Below are positions 8,089 through 16,896 of a stretch of 64,000 bases of DNA, one piece after another. Position 1 is the stretch's first letter; every line of letters begins with the position of its first letter. The position numbers and the translations under genes are program-made. Origin of the DNA: Sediminibacterium ginsengisoli (lineage in GTDB: Bacteria > Bacteroidota > Bacteroidia > Chitinophagales > Chitinophagaceae); NCBI GenBank assembly GCA_945901845.1, contig CAMDLR010000003.1:81555-145554 (forward strand). The letters are read 5' to 3'. The notes below the pieces were generated by a model. That model did no database searches, was not told the origin of the DNA, and saw only the letters and a list, made by a program, of their open reading frames with translations.

Positions 8089-9732
8089 ATGAAGTATTTA
8101 TTTTTATTATCATTTGCGCTAATCATAAATATGCATCTTGCCTATGCGCAAACTAAATCTTTGGCTGCTGAGGTTGCAGCAACTGCTATGGCTACTTTAT
8201 GGAAAGTGCCAGTTGGTGCAGATACTGCTAAGCCTACCAAGTGGACGTATGATCAAAGCTTTGGATTACTTGGCATTGAGCGCTTGTGGATACAAACCGC
8301 CAATCCCGCCTATTTTTCTTACCTCCAAAATAGCATCAATTATTTTATTTCCGAAAACGGTGATATCAAATTTCATAAAGTGCAGGATTATGATATTGAT
8401 AATATTTTACTCGGGAGAATTTTATTGTCACTTTATAATGTAACTGGTCAGGTAAAATATTACAAAGCAGCATCATTATTAAGAGATCAATTAAAAGCAC
8501 AGTTGCGCAAAAATGAAGGCATACTTTATATGGGTGAGCCTTTTTATGCCGCTTATGCAAAACAATTTCACGAGCCCGAAGCTTTTGATGATATCGCTAA
8601 TCGATTTATTGGGATGGAACAGCATGCAAGAGATGCTAAAACAGGTTTGTATGAAATGGCACTTGTAGATGTGCTTGAAAATTTTCCGGTTGCACATCCA
8701 AAGCGTGATACACTGGTATCCATTTTTAAAAGACGTGTAGATGCTATTAAAAAAGTACAGGTTTCCGCAAGTGCGATGTTTGTTTATGCCAATGCTAAAG
8801 CGGTGCGTTTAGGTTTTTTACCTGCTAGTTATTTGGCGGTTTCAAAAAAAGGATATGATGGTATTTTAAAACAGTTTATTGATACCAGCAAAGAGGGCTA
8901 TGCCAATTTGAAAGGAACCCTAAGTGGGGACCCCAATGGAGTAGGTGTATTTATACTAGCTGCTACTGAAATGGAGTGGCATCTGCTGCCAAAACCTGGT
9001 AAGAATAAAGTTTTTTTGTTGGACGATTATTACAATGCAGAAAAGAAAAAAGACATTAAAGGTGTTGAATATGCCTACCATTATAAGTGGCCTGAAATGT
9101 ATAACAATGGGTTTTCTTTTTTAGGAAATATAATAACTTCTAATGGATTACAAACTAAAACATTGTCGCAAGCACCAACAGCTGGCAATTTAAAAAATGC
9201 TTCTATATATATGATTGTTGATGCGGATAATATAGCAGACAATCCTACCCCAAATTACATGAATGATAGAGACGCCCAGGAGATTTATAATTGGGTAAAA
9301 GCAGGAGGTGTATTGGTTTTATTTCATAATGATAAACCCAACGCCGATTTTACTGCTATTAATAAATTATCTGATTTATTTGGTATTCATTTTAATGAGG
9401 ATACTCATAATAAAGTAGTTGGAACAAATTATGTAGGCGGGAAAATTGATGTACCTGCGGGGCATCAAATCTTTAAAAATGTTCAAACTATTTATCAAAA
9501 AGAAGTTTGTTCCATAACTGCTAAGTCGCCTGCTAAATCATTACTAACAAAAGGAGATTTGGTTGTTTTTGCAACTGCTAAAATTGGTAAGGGTACCGTT
9601 TTTGCAACCGGTGATCCTTGGCTTTACAATGAATACACAGATGGTCGAATGCTCCCGGCTATATATCAAAATGCTGAGGCAGCAAAAGGTTTAGTAAAAT
9701 GGTTGATATCTCAAATCCCAGTTAAAAAATAA
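8089..9732 (+). CDS. GH105-DUF4350 protein lacking the active-site loops (probable pseudoenzyme)
   Basis: Signal peptide (residues 1-20), a GH105-type alpha6/alpha6 barrel (about 25-305), then a DUF4350 glutamine-amidotransferase-like domain (about 310-547). The scaffold is well kept: WTYDQSFGL, DYDIDNILLGRIL (Asp104 aligns with the conserved first-site Asp), LYMGEPFYA, MALVDVLE, SASAMFVYA and DPNGVGVF. Against the family pattern as I know it, about 15 to 30 residues are missing at four junctions near residues 144, 188, 224 and 279. The lost pieces include the WLDG motif with the catalytic Asp (Asp143 in YteR), the HGWD and GRAMGW motifs, the GLWYQ loop and the DGSYEYY loop. The frame is intact throughout. 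Hydrolysis of unsaturated galacturonyl units therefore looks impossible. Confidence 0.8.
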   Translation: MKYLFLLSFALIINMHLAYAQTKSLAAEVAATAMATLWKVPVGADTAKPTKWTYDQSFGLLGIERLWIQTANPAYFSYLQNSINYFISENGDIKFHKVQDYDIDNILLGRILLSLYNVTGQVKYYKAASLLRDQLKAQLRKNEGILYMGEPFYAAYAKQFHEPEAFDDIANRFIGMEQHARDAKTGLYEMALVDVLENFPVAHPKRDTLVSIFKRRVDAIKKVQVSASAMFVYANAKAVRLGFLPASYLAVSKKGYDGILKQFIDTSKEGYANLKGTLSGDPNGVGVFILAATEMEWHLLPKPGKNKVFLLDDYYNAEKKKDIKGVEYAYHYKWPEMYNNGFSFLGNIITSNGLQTKTLSQAPTAGNLKNASIYMIVDADNIADNPTPNYMNDRDAQEIYNWVKAGGVLVLFHNDKPNADFTAINKLSDLFGIHFNEDTHNKVVGTNYVGGKIDVPAGHQIFKNVQTIYQKEVCSITAKSPAKSLLTKGDLVVFATAKIGKGTVFATGDPWLYNEYTDGRMLPAIYQNAEAAKGLVKWLISQIPVKK

Positions 9733-9773
9733 TGAATTTTAAAGCAGCATAGTTGGCGCTATGACAACAATAA

Positions 9774-11216
9774 ATGATGTTAAATAGAAAAATATATACG
9801 ACTGTTACCAACCAAAATGTAGATGCATTATTTGCGCTACCTGAAAAAGTGTTGCAGTTTGGAACTGGCGTGTTGCTTCGCGGCTTGCCTGATTATTTCA
9901 TTGACAAAGCAAATAAACAGGGTTTATTTAATGGAAGAATTGTAGTTGTAAAATCTACAGATCAGGGAAACACGGATGCCTATGGTGCGCAAGATGGATT
10001 ATATACGATACTTGAAAAAGGCATTGAAAATGGATTGCCCATAGAGCGCACCACAATTAATGCTTCTATTAGTAGGGTTATTTCTGCAAAATCACAATGG
10101 GATGAAGTATTAATTTGCGCAGCTAGTAAGGATATTCAGGTAATTATTTCAAATACCACCGAAGTTGGCATTTCACTTGTTCCCTCGGATGCTACAGCTT
10201 TATTTCCAGAATCATTTCCGGGTAAACTACTTCATTTTTTAATAGAACGTTACCGTATTTTTAATGGCTCGCAAGATTCAGGGTTGGTAATTATTCCAAC
10301 CGAGCTCATTAGTGATAATGGCATTAAACTAAAAGAAATTGTAATAGAATTAGCACGATTAAAAGGGCTTGATGCCTCATTTATAGAGTGGGTAAAAAAT
10401 GACAATGATTTTTGTAGTTCATTGGTTGATTGTATTGTGCCAGGTAAATTGCCTGCATCTGAAGTAGCAACATTCGAACAAAAAGCAGGCTACGTTGATG
10501 CCCTAGCTATTATGTCTGAACCTTACCGCTTGTGGGCGATAGAAACTGCCAGTGAAAAAACCGCATCAATACTATCTTTTGCAGCCGCAGATGCTAGGGT
10601 GATTTTAGCCCCTAGCATTAATAAGTACAAAGAAATTAAATTAAGGCTTTTAAATGCTACGCACTCTTTGTGTTGTGGGGTGGCTTATTTAAGTGGGTTT
10701 TTAACAGTTAAAGAGGCACTAAATGACAATCAATTTAGATCATATATCTCTGAAATGTTATTAGGAGAAATTGTACCACTCGTAGCTGATGGCGAAATTT
10801 CGTTAGAAGAAGCGCGTAGTTTTGCAATGCAGGTGATTGACCGTTTTTCGAACCAGAGTATTGAGCATTTGTGGTTAAACATTTCTCTACAATACACGTC
10901 TAAAATGCAAATGAGGGTTGTGCCATTAGTTGAAAAGTATTTACAGCAGAATGGTAGAGCGCCTAAACGTATGTCTTTTGGTTTTGCTGGTTTTTTAGTA
11001 TTTATGAAATCTAGAGAAATGGAGCCTCGAAAATATATGGGAGCCTATGCTGGTTCATTATATGAAATTAAAGACGACAAAGCCGCAGAAATGTCTACTG
11101 CTTGGGCGTCTAAAAATACATTTGTAGCATCGGACGTTTTTAACGAACAGGTATTTGATTATGTGGATGCAATTGAAGCTAGTTCTGTAAAAGATGTTTT
11201 GGCGTTGATAGTATAA
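9774..11216 (+). CDS. uxaB: Tagaturonate/fructuronate reductase, UxaB-like
   Basis: NAD-dependent polyol-type long-chain dehydrogenase that reduces a keto-uronate, classically D-tagaturonate to D-altronate. The N-terminal Rossmann motif is LQFGTGVLLRGL (residues 27-38). Family motifs IISNTTEVG, IPTELISDNG, DRIVPG-like DCIVPGK and KLRLLNATHS (catalytic Lys-x4-Asn region) are all visible. Length 480 matches E. coli UxaB. No altronate dehydratase (uxaA) and no second reductase (uxuB) are in the window, while mannonate dehydratase is present, so this enzyme may instead or also make mannonate from fructuronate. It is followed closely by uxaC. Confidence 0.85.
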   Translation: MMLNRKIYTTVTNQNVDALFALPEKVLQFGTGVLLRGLPDYFIDKANKQGLFNGRIVVVKSTDQGNTDAYGAQDGLYTILEKGIENGLPIERTTINASISRVISAKSQWDEVLICAASKDIQVIISNTTEVGISLVPSDATALFPESFPGKLLHFLIERYRIFNGSQDSGLVIIPTELISDNGIKLKEIVIELARLKGLDASFIEWVKNDNDFCSSLVDCIVPGKLPASEVATFEQKAGYVDALAIMSEPYRLWAIETASEKTASILSFAAADARVILAPSINKYKEIKLRLLNATHSLCCGVAYLSGFLTVKEALNDNQFRSYISEMLLGEIVPLVADGEISLEEARSFAMQVIDRFSNQSIEHLWLNISLQYTSKMQMRVVPLVEKYLQQNGRAPKRMSFGFAGFLVFMKSREMEPRKYMGAYAGSLYEIKDDKAAEMSTAWASKNTFVASDVFNEQVFDYVDAIEASSVKDVLALIV

Positions 11217-11232
11217 TTAAAATTTGAAAGAG

Positions 11233-12645
11233 ATGGGTAAGTTATTTATGGGTGAAGATTTTTTGTTGCAAACAAAAACAGCGGAGTTATTATACAATGA
11301 GTACGCTAAACAAATGCCAATTATCGATTACCATTGTCATTTGTCACCACAGCAAATTGCTGAAGATATTAAATTTGAAAATTTAACCCAGGGATGGCTC
11401 TACGGCGATCATTACAAGTGGAGAGCGATGCGTACAAGTGGTGTTGATGAATCTTATTGCACGGGTGGTAAATCCGATTATGAAAAATTTGAAAAGTGGG
11501 CAGCTACTGTTCCTTATACCATGCGAAACCCGCTGTATCATTGGACGCATTTGGAATTAAAAAGATATTTTGGCATCCATGAAATCCTAGATCCAAGTTC
11601 TGCAATGTCTATTTACAAAAATGCAAGTGCACAAATTCAAACAGATTCTTTTAGTATCAAAAACTTGATTCGTAAAATGAATGTGAAAGTCATTTGTACA
11701 ACAGATGATCCAATTGATTCTTTAGAATACCATAAAAGGCTTTCGGAGAGTGATTTTGAGGTAAAAATTAAGCCCGCCTTTAGACCTGATAAAGCCATGG
11801 AAGTTGCTAGCGCTGCTACCTTTATTGCTTATGTAAAAAAATTAGAGTCTGTAACCAATTTATCTGTTTCTTCATTTAAAGATTATTTATTTGCACTTCA
11901 AAACCGCCACGACTTTTTTGCTTCAATGGGATGCGCTGTTAGTGATCATGGACTAGAAGAGATTTATGTAGAAGATTTTACAGGTCAGGAAATTGAATCG
12001 ATTTTTACAAAAGTATACGGCGGTAAAGATCTAAGCCTTATTGAGCAGCGTAAGTTTAAAAGCTGCATGTTACTTCACTTTGCAGCATGGGATTGGGAAA
12101 AAGGATGGGTGCAACAATATCATTTAGGGGCACTGCGTAATAACAATTCACGTATGCTTTCTAAACTAGGTCCGGATACAGGATGGGATAGTATTGGTGA
12201 TTTTTCTCAAGCAGCAGCACTTTCTAAATTTTTAAATAAGCTGGATAGTGAAGATAAGTTGGCTAAAACAATCATCTATAATTTAAATCCTGCCGACAAT
12301 GAACTCATGGCGTCTATGATTGGTAATTTTAATGATGGATCGGTAGCTGGTAAAATACAGTTTGGTAGTGGTTGGTGGTTTTTAGACCAAAAAGATGGTA
12401 TTATAAAACAATTGAATGCATTAAGCAATATGGGTCTTGTGAGTAGGTTTGTGGGTATGCTTACCGATTCGAGAAGTTTTTTATCATTTCCTAGGCACGA
12501 ATATTTTAGACGCATATTGTGTAATTTATTTGGAGATGAAATTGAAAACGGTGAATTACCAAACGATACAAAGTGGGTAGGTCAAATTATCCAAGACATT
12601 TGTTACAACAACGCCAATGATTATTTTGGGTGGAAAGACAAATAA
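11233..12645 (+). CDS. uxaC: Glucuronate/galacturonate isomerase UxaC
   Basis: Cytoplasmic uronate isomerase converting D-glucuronate to D-fructuronate and D-galacturonate to D-tagaturonate, the entry step of hexuronate catabolism. It is a TIM-barrel amidohydrolase relative; the metal motif DYHCHLSP lies near residue 30, and CTTDDP and SDHGL follow at the expected places. Starting at the ATG at 11233 gives 470 residues, the same as E. coli UxaC. An in-frame TTG at 11224 and an ATG at 11248 are alternatives; TTG is rare in this group. Seventeen bases separate it from uxaB, indicating one operon. Confidence 0.92.
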   Translation: MGKLFMGEDFLLQTKTAELLYNEYAKQMPIIDYHCHLSPQQIAEDIKFENLTQGWLYGDHYKWRAMRTSGVDESYCTGGKSDYEKFEKWAATVPYTMRNPLYHWTHLELKRYFGIHEILDPSSAMSIYKNASAQIQTDSFSIKNLIRKMNVKVICTTDDPIDSLEYHKRLSESDFEVKIKPAFRPDKAMEVASAATFIAYVKKLESVTNLSVSSFKDYLFALQNRHDFFASMGCAVSDHGLEEIYVEDFTGQEIESIFTKVYGGKDLSLIEQRKFKSCMLLHFAAWDWEKGWVQQYHLGALRNNNSRMLSKLGPDTGWDSIGDFSQAAALSKFLNKLDSEDKLAKTIIYNLNPADNELMASMIGNFNDGSVAGKIQFGSGWWFLDQKDGIIKQLNALSNMGLVSRFVGMLTDSRSFLSFPRHEYFRRILCNLFGDEIENGELPNDTKWVGQIIQDICYNNANDYFGWKDK

Positions 12646-12702
12646 TCTACTTTTTTATTTCATTTCATATTATCTTGTAATTCAAACGGGTATGTCATTT
12701 GT

Positions 12703-13713
12703 ATGAAAAAAGTATTTTGTTTTGGTGAGATTTTGCTTCGTATGTCGCCCGTATTAGACCAGGCTTGGATTAATAACGCTACTATGCCTGTTCATATTGG
12801 TGGCGCAGAACTCAATGTGGCAAAGGCGTTGGCCGGATGGCAACAACCAGTTACGTACATGTCTGCAATGCCAGACAATTATTTGTCCAAAGAAATTACA
12901 GCTTCGATTGCCGCTTGCAATATAGGTGTAGATGCCATGCAGTTTTGCGGAGACAGAATGGGTATTTATTTTTTACCACAAGGTGCCGATTTAAAAAATG
13001 CAGGTGTTATTTATGACCGTGCACATGCTTCATTTTCAACTGCTTTATTCCCGGGAAAAATAAATTGGGATACTTTACTCGAAGGTTCTGATTGGTTTCA
13101 TTTTAGTGCAATTAGTCCTGCATTAAATGAACAGGCTGCAGCTGTATGTTTAGATGCATTAAAGGCTGCAAAACGATTAGGCCTTACTATTTCTGTCGAT
13201 TTAAACTACCGTGCTAAACTCTGGAAATATGGCAAACAACCTGCACAAGTGATGCCAGAACTGGTGTCTTATGCAGACCTTATCATGGGTAATATTTGGA
13301 GTACTAGAGACCTAATGGGCATCGAGGTACCCAAAGGTGCAGAAACAGCAGTCACTAAAGAGGAGTTTGCTGCATGTGCAAAAGAAACGGCTGCTATATT
13401 ATTTACGCAAAATCCAAATTGTAAAGTTGTAGCTAACACTTTTAGGTTTACCCCCGATGGTGCTGGTGTAAATTATTATGCTACGCTTGATACAATCAGC
13501 GAACAAGCGGTATCATTTAGCTTTGAGGCTAGTTCGGTGGTAGACAAAGTGGGGAGTGGAGATTGTTTTATGGCGGGCCTTATTTATGGTATCCATAATG
13601 GGCATGATCACACCGAAACGATAAATTATGCCGCTTCGGCAGCTTTTGGTAAATTGCAAGAGCTCGGTGATAGCACCAAGCAAACAATTGAGCAAATTAA
13701 ATCAAGGTATTAA
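12703..13713 (+). CDS. kdgK: 2-keto-3-deoxygluconate kinase KdgK
   Basis: PfkB-family kinase phosphorylating 2-keto-3-deoxygluconate to KDPG. The N-terminal FGEILLRMSP and the GGAELNVAKAL segment are typical sugar-kinase signature parts, and the C-terminal signature DKVGSGDCFMAGLIYG near residue 281 holds the catalytic Asp. Length 336 is normal. The stop codon is directly followed by the ATG of the KDPG aldolase with no spacer, so the two consecutive steps are translated as a pair. The 57-base gap after uxaC has no clear terminator. Confidence 0.92.
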   Translation: MKKVFCFGEILLRMSPVLDQAWINNATMPVHIGGAELNVAKALAGWQQPVTYMSAMPDNYLSKEITASIAACNIGVDAMQFCGDRMGIYFLPQGADLKNAGVIYDRAHASFSTALFPGKINWDTLLEGSDWFHFSAISPALNEQAAAVCLDALKAAKRLGLTISVDLNYRAKLWKYGKQPAQVMPELVSYADLIMGNIWSTRDLMGIEVPKGAETAVTKEEFAACAKETAAILFTQNPNCKVVANTFRFTPDGAGVNYYATLDTISEQAVSFSFEASSVVDKVGSGDCFMAGLIYGIHNGHDHTETINYAASAAFGKLQELGDSTKQTIEQIKSRY

Positions 13714-14370
13714 ATGGAAAGAGAAGCGCTTCTTGTCAATCAAATAAAAGCAGAAGGCATATTGCCTTTGTATTATCATGATGATGTTACGGTATGCGAA
13801 GGGGTACTTCGTGCATTATATAATGGTGGTGTTAGGAGTGTTGAGTTTACCAATAGAGGTCCACAAGCACTTGCTAATTTTACGCATTTAGTTTCCTTAA
13901 AATCAACAATGCCTGGTTTGATACTTGGTATTGGTACCATTAAAACGCCACAAGATGCAACTGCATTTATTGAAGCTGGTGCCGATTTTTTAATTAGCCC
14001 TTGTTTTGATGCGAGTGTTGCAGATGTTGCTTACATGCACAAAGTTTTATGGATCCCAGGTTGTATGACTCCTACCGAAATTCATGTAGCACAAAAATCG
14101 GGTGCGACACTTATAAAACTTTTTCCTGGCAATGTATTGGGTCCTGGTTTTGTAGATGCTATTAAAACTTTATTTACTGGCGTTGATTTTTTAGTAACGG
14201 GTGGTGTAGAACCTACAGCGCAAAATATTGGGACCTGGTTTAAAGCAGGTGTGGCAGGTGTGGGGCTTGGTAGTAAGCTTATCACGAAAGAAGTGCTTAC
14301 CAATAAAAATTTTGAACAATTAGAAGCGCAAACAAAAGAATTGCTAGCGCTTGTTAAAACTATAAGATAA
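13714..14370 (+). CDS. eda: KDPG aldolase
   Basis: Class I aldolase cleaving 2-keto-3-deoxy-6-phosphogluconate to pyruvate and glyceraldehyde-3-phosphate. The conserved Glu is in VEFTNRG (residue about 44), PGCMTPTE lies near 113, the Schiff-base Lys is in TLIKLFPGN near 133, and FLVTGGVEP near 160 binds phosphate. Length 218 is standard. The start is immediately adjacent to the kdgK stop. It feeds the gap-pgk genes found at the far end of the window. Confidence 0.94.
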   Translation: MEREALLVNQIKAEGILPLYYHDDVTVCEGVLRALYNGGVRSVEFTNRGPQALANFTHLVSLKSTMPGLILGIGTIKTPQDATAFIEAGADFLISPCFDASVADVAYMHKVLWIPGCMTPTEIHVAQKSGATLIKLFPGNVLGPGFVDAIKTLFTGVDFLVTGGVEPTAQNIGTWFKAGVAGVGLGSKLITKEVLTNKNFEQLEAQTKELLALVKTIR

Positions 14371-14392
14371 TTACGATTTAAAGCATTACTAT

Positions 14393-15706
14393 ATGGAACA
14401 AAATATTGGACGTTACCGCTGGACTATTTGTAGCCTGGTATTTTTTGCTACTACTATTAACTATTTAGATAGAGCGGTCATTAGTTTATTGAAATCTACC
14501 TTAACTACTGAGCTTAAGTGGGATGACGCTGATTATACAAATGTAGAAATCGCATTTAAGGTTTCCTATGCGATAGGTTTATTGTTGGCCGGAAGATTTA
14601 TTGATACAGTGGGCACTAAAAAAGGATATGCTTTGGCTACTGGACTTTGGAGCGTTGCTGCTGTTTTGCATGCCGCTGCTAAAAGTGTATTTGGATTTTC
14701 GGTGGCACGTGCTGCCCTTGGCGTTACCGAAGCTGGTAATTTCCCGGCCGCTATTAAAACAGTAGCAGAATGGTTTCCACGTAAAGAGCGTGCTTTTGCA
14801 ACAGGTCTGTTTAATTCGGGTGCAAATATTGGTGCTATTATTGCGCCCTTAACTGTTCCATTTATTGCAGCAGCTTATGGCTGGCAGTGGGCATTTATCG
14901 CCACTGGTTTACTAGGATTTATTTGGTTGTTTTTTTGGAATAAGCATTATTATAAACCATCGGAACATCCTAAATTATCACCTGCCGAGCTTGCCTATAT
15001 TAATAGCGACGCAGATGCTATTGCAGAAGGAGATGCACTGAACACAAAATCTTTTAGCTGGGTCGCATTGTTAAAATACAAACAAACATGGGCATTTGCT
15101 TTAGGTAAATTGTTAACCGACCCAATCTGGTGGTTTTATCTTTTCTGGTTACCTGATTTTTTAGAAAGCCAATACCATATTAAAGGAACTGCCATTGCGC
15201 TTCCGGTTGCTGCAGTATATACCATGTCTGCAGTGGGTAGTATTTTTGGTGGCTGGCTTCCCATGTATTTAATTAAAAATAATTGGGCTGTATTTAAAGC
15301 ACGTAAGTCTTCTATGTTACTATATGCGTTTTTAGTATTGCCTATTTTGTTTGCGCAAGTATTAGGCGGTATGAATATGTGGTTGGCTGTATTTGTAATT
15401 GGAATAGCAGCTGCGGCGCATCAGGCATGGAGTGCTAATATATTCACAACAGTTAGTGATATGTTTCCAAAGCGTGCGGTAGGCTCTGTAACAGGCATTG
15501 GTGGCATGTTTGGGGCTATTGGAGGTATTTTACTTTCTATGGCCGTACAAAAGAATTTATTTGTGCATTACCGTTCTATAGGACAAATTGAAACGGCCTA
15601 TTATATCATGTTTATTGTGTGCGGATCTGCTTATTTATTAGCGTGGGTAATTATGCACTTATTGGTTCCTAAAGTAAATGTTATTGCTGCCGAAGATTTA
15701 GAATAA
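14393..15706 (+). CDS. MFS hexuronate transporter, ExuT-like (copy 2)
   Basis: Twelve-segment MFS symporter of the ACS/ExuT branch, 437 residues. The first hallmark is [10 protein letters not shown] (residues 23-32), the second [12 protein letters not shown] near 110, and the second half has [15 protein letters not shown]. It lies inside the uronate block, 22 bases after eda and 8 bases before uxuA, so hexuronate uptake is the likely role. It is a diverged paralogue of the 1783-3036 transporter; the two may handle different uronates or oligomers. Confidence 0.9.
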   Translation: MEQNIGRYRWTICSLVFFATTINYLDRAVISLLKSTLTTELKWDDADYTNVEIAFKVSYAIGLLLAGRFIDTVGTKKGYALATGLWSVAAVLHAAAKSVFGFSVARAALGVTEAGNFPAAIKTVAEWFPRKERAFATGLFNSGANIGAIIAPLTVPFIAAAYGWQWAFIATGLLGFIWLFFWNKHYYKPSEHPKLSPAELAYINSDADAIAEGDALNTKSFSWVALLKYKQTWAFALGKLLTDPIWWFYLFWLPDFLESQYHIKGTAIALPVAAVYTMSAVGSIFGGWLPMYLIKNNWAVFKARKSSMLLYAFLVLPILFAQVLGGMNMWLAVFVIGIAAAAHQAWSANIFTTVSDMFPKRAVGSVTGIGGMFGAIGGILLSMAVQKNLFVHYRSIGQIETAYYIMFIVCGSAYLLAWVIMHLLVPKVNVIAAEDLE

Positions 15707-15714
15707 TAAAGTGT

Positions 15715-16896
15715 ATGTCTGAACAAACTAGAATGATTCAAACCATGCGTTGGTATGGCCCTAATGACCCTGTAAGTTTATGGGATATTAGGCAGGCGGG
15801 CTGTACGGGTGTGGTGTCTGCATTACATCAAATTCCAAATGGCGAAGTGTGGCCTATTGAGGCTATTCAGGAAAGAAAACAAATTATTGAAGCTGCAGGG
15901 CTTAGCTGGGATGTCGTTGAAAGTGTTCCCGTGCAAGAAGCTATTAAAACGCAATCTGCTGGATTTGAAAAATACATTGACAATTACAAGCAAACGCTAC
16001 AAAATTTAAGTAACTGCGGTATTAAAATTGTGACCTATAATTTTATGCCAGTGATGGATTGGACGCGTACCAATTTAAAGTACGAAATGCCCGATAAGTC
16101 GTTAGCGCTGTTGTATGAAAAAGCTGCGGTGGTTGCATTTGATGTATTTATACTAGAAAGAAAAAACGCGGCTGCAGATTATACGCCAGCTGAAATGGAA
16201 GCTGCCACAATTAGGTTTAACGGCATGACTGATGCCGAAAAATTGCAATTGCAACACAACATGATTAAAGGACTTCCGGGTAGTGAAGAAAGTTTTACCA
16301 TGGAAGCGTTTAGAAATGCGTTAGCGGCTTATGATGGAATTGATGCAGCAAAACTTCGCGCGCATCTTATTTATTTTTTAGATCAAATTATTCCTATTGC
16401 CCAGTCATGTGGTGTGAAAATGGTGATTCATCCAGATGACCCGCCGTATACAATTTTGGGACTTCCAAGAGTGGTAAGCACAGCATCTGATATTCAGGCA
16501 TTATTTAGTGCCGTTCCTTCTTTATCTAATGGCCTGTGTTTTTGTACAGGTTCTTTTGGTGTTAGACCGGATAATGACCTTCCAGCTATCGTGCGTAATT
16601 TTGGTGACCGCATTAATTTTATTCATTTGCGCAGTACCAAAAGAAATGTAGCTGGCGATTTTTATGAAGACAATCACTTAGAAGGTGACGTTGATATGTA
16701 CCGTGTTGTCAAAGAAATTATTGAAGTGATGCGTAAGCGCAATATCTCAATTCCTATGCGTCCAGATCATGGCCATCAAATGCTAGATGATTTGAAAAAA
16801 GAAACCAATCCAGGCTATTCTGCCATTGGAAGACTTAGAGGTCTTGCCGAACTCAGGGGGTTAGAAATGGGGATTCTTAAGAGTTTGTATTATTAA
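15715..16896 (+). CDS. uxuA: Mannonate dehydratase UxuA
   Basis: Dehydrates D-mannonate to 2-keto-3-deoxygluconate, feeding kdgK and eda. The sequence shows the opening [19 protein letters not shown], the metal/substrate segment HPDDPP near residue 238, CFCTGSFG near 278, FIHLRS near 302 and RPDHGH near 345. Length 393 matches E. coli (394). The last four bases overlap the tail of the convergent beta-helix gene. Its presence together with uxaC calls for a fructuronate reductase, and the only candidate here is the uxaB-like gene at 9774. Confidence 0.93.
   Translation: MSEQTRMIQTMRWYGPNDPVSLWDIRQAGCTGVVSALHQIPNGEVWPIEAIQERKQIIEAAGLSWDVVESVPVQEAIKTQSAGFEKYIDNYKQTLQNLSNCGIKIVTYNFMPVMDWTRTNLKYEMPDKSLALLYEKAAVVAFDVFILERKNAAADYTPAEMEAATIRFNGMTDAEKLQLQHNMIKGLPGSEESFTMEAFRNALAAYDGIDAAKLRAHLIYFLDQIIPIAQSCGVKMVIHPDDPPYTILGLPRVVSTASDIQALFSAVPSLSNGLCFCTGSFGVRPDNDLPAIVRNFGDRINFIHLRSTKRNVAGDFYEDNHLEGDVDMYRVVKEIIEVMRKRNISIPMRPDHGHQMLDDLKKETNPGYSAIGRLRGLAELRGLEMGILKSLYY

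Noticed and set aside
11224..11232. TTG start for uxaC
   Set aside because: ATG at 11233 gives the usual family length, and TTG starts are rare in this group.
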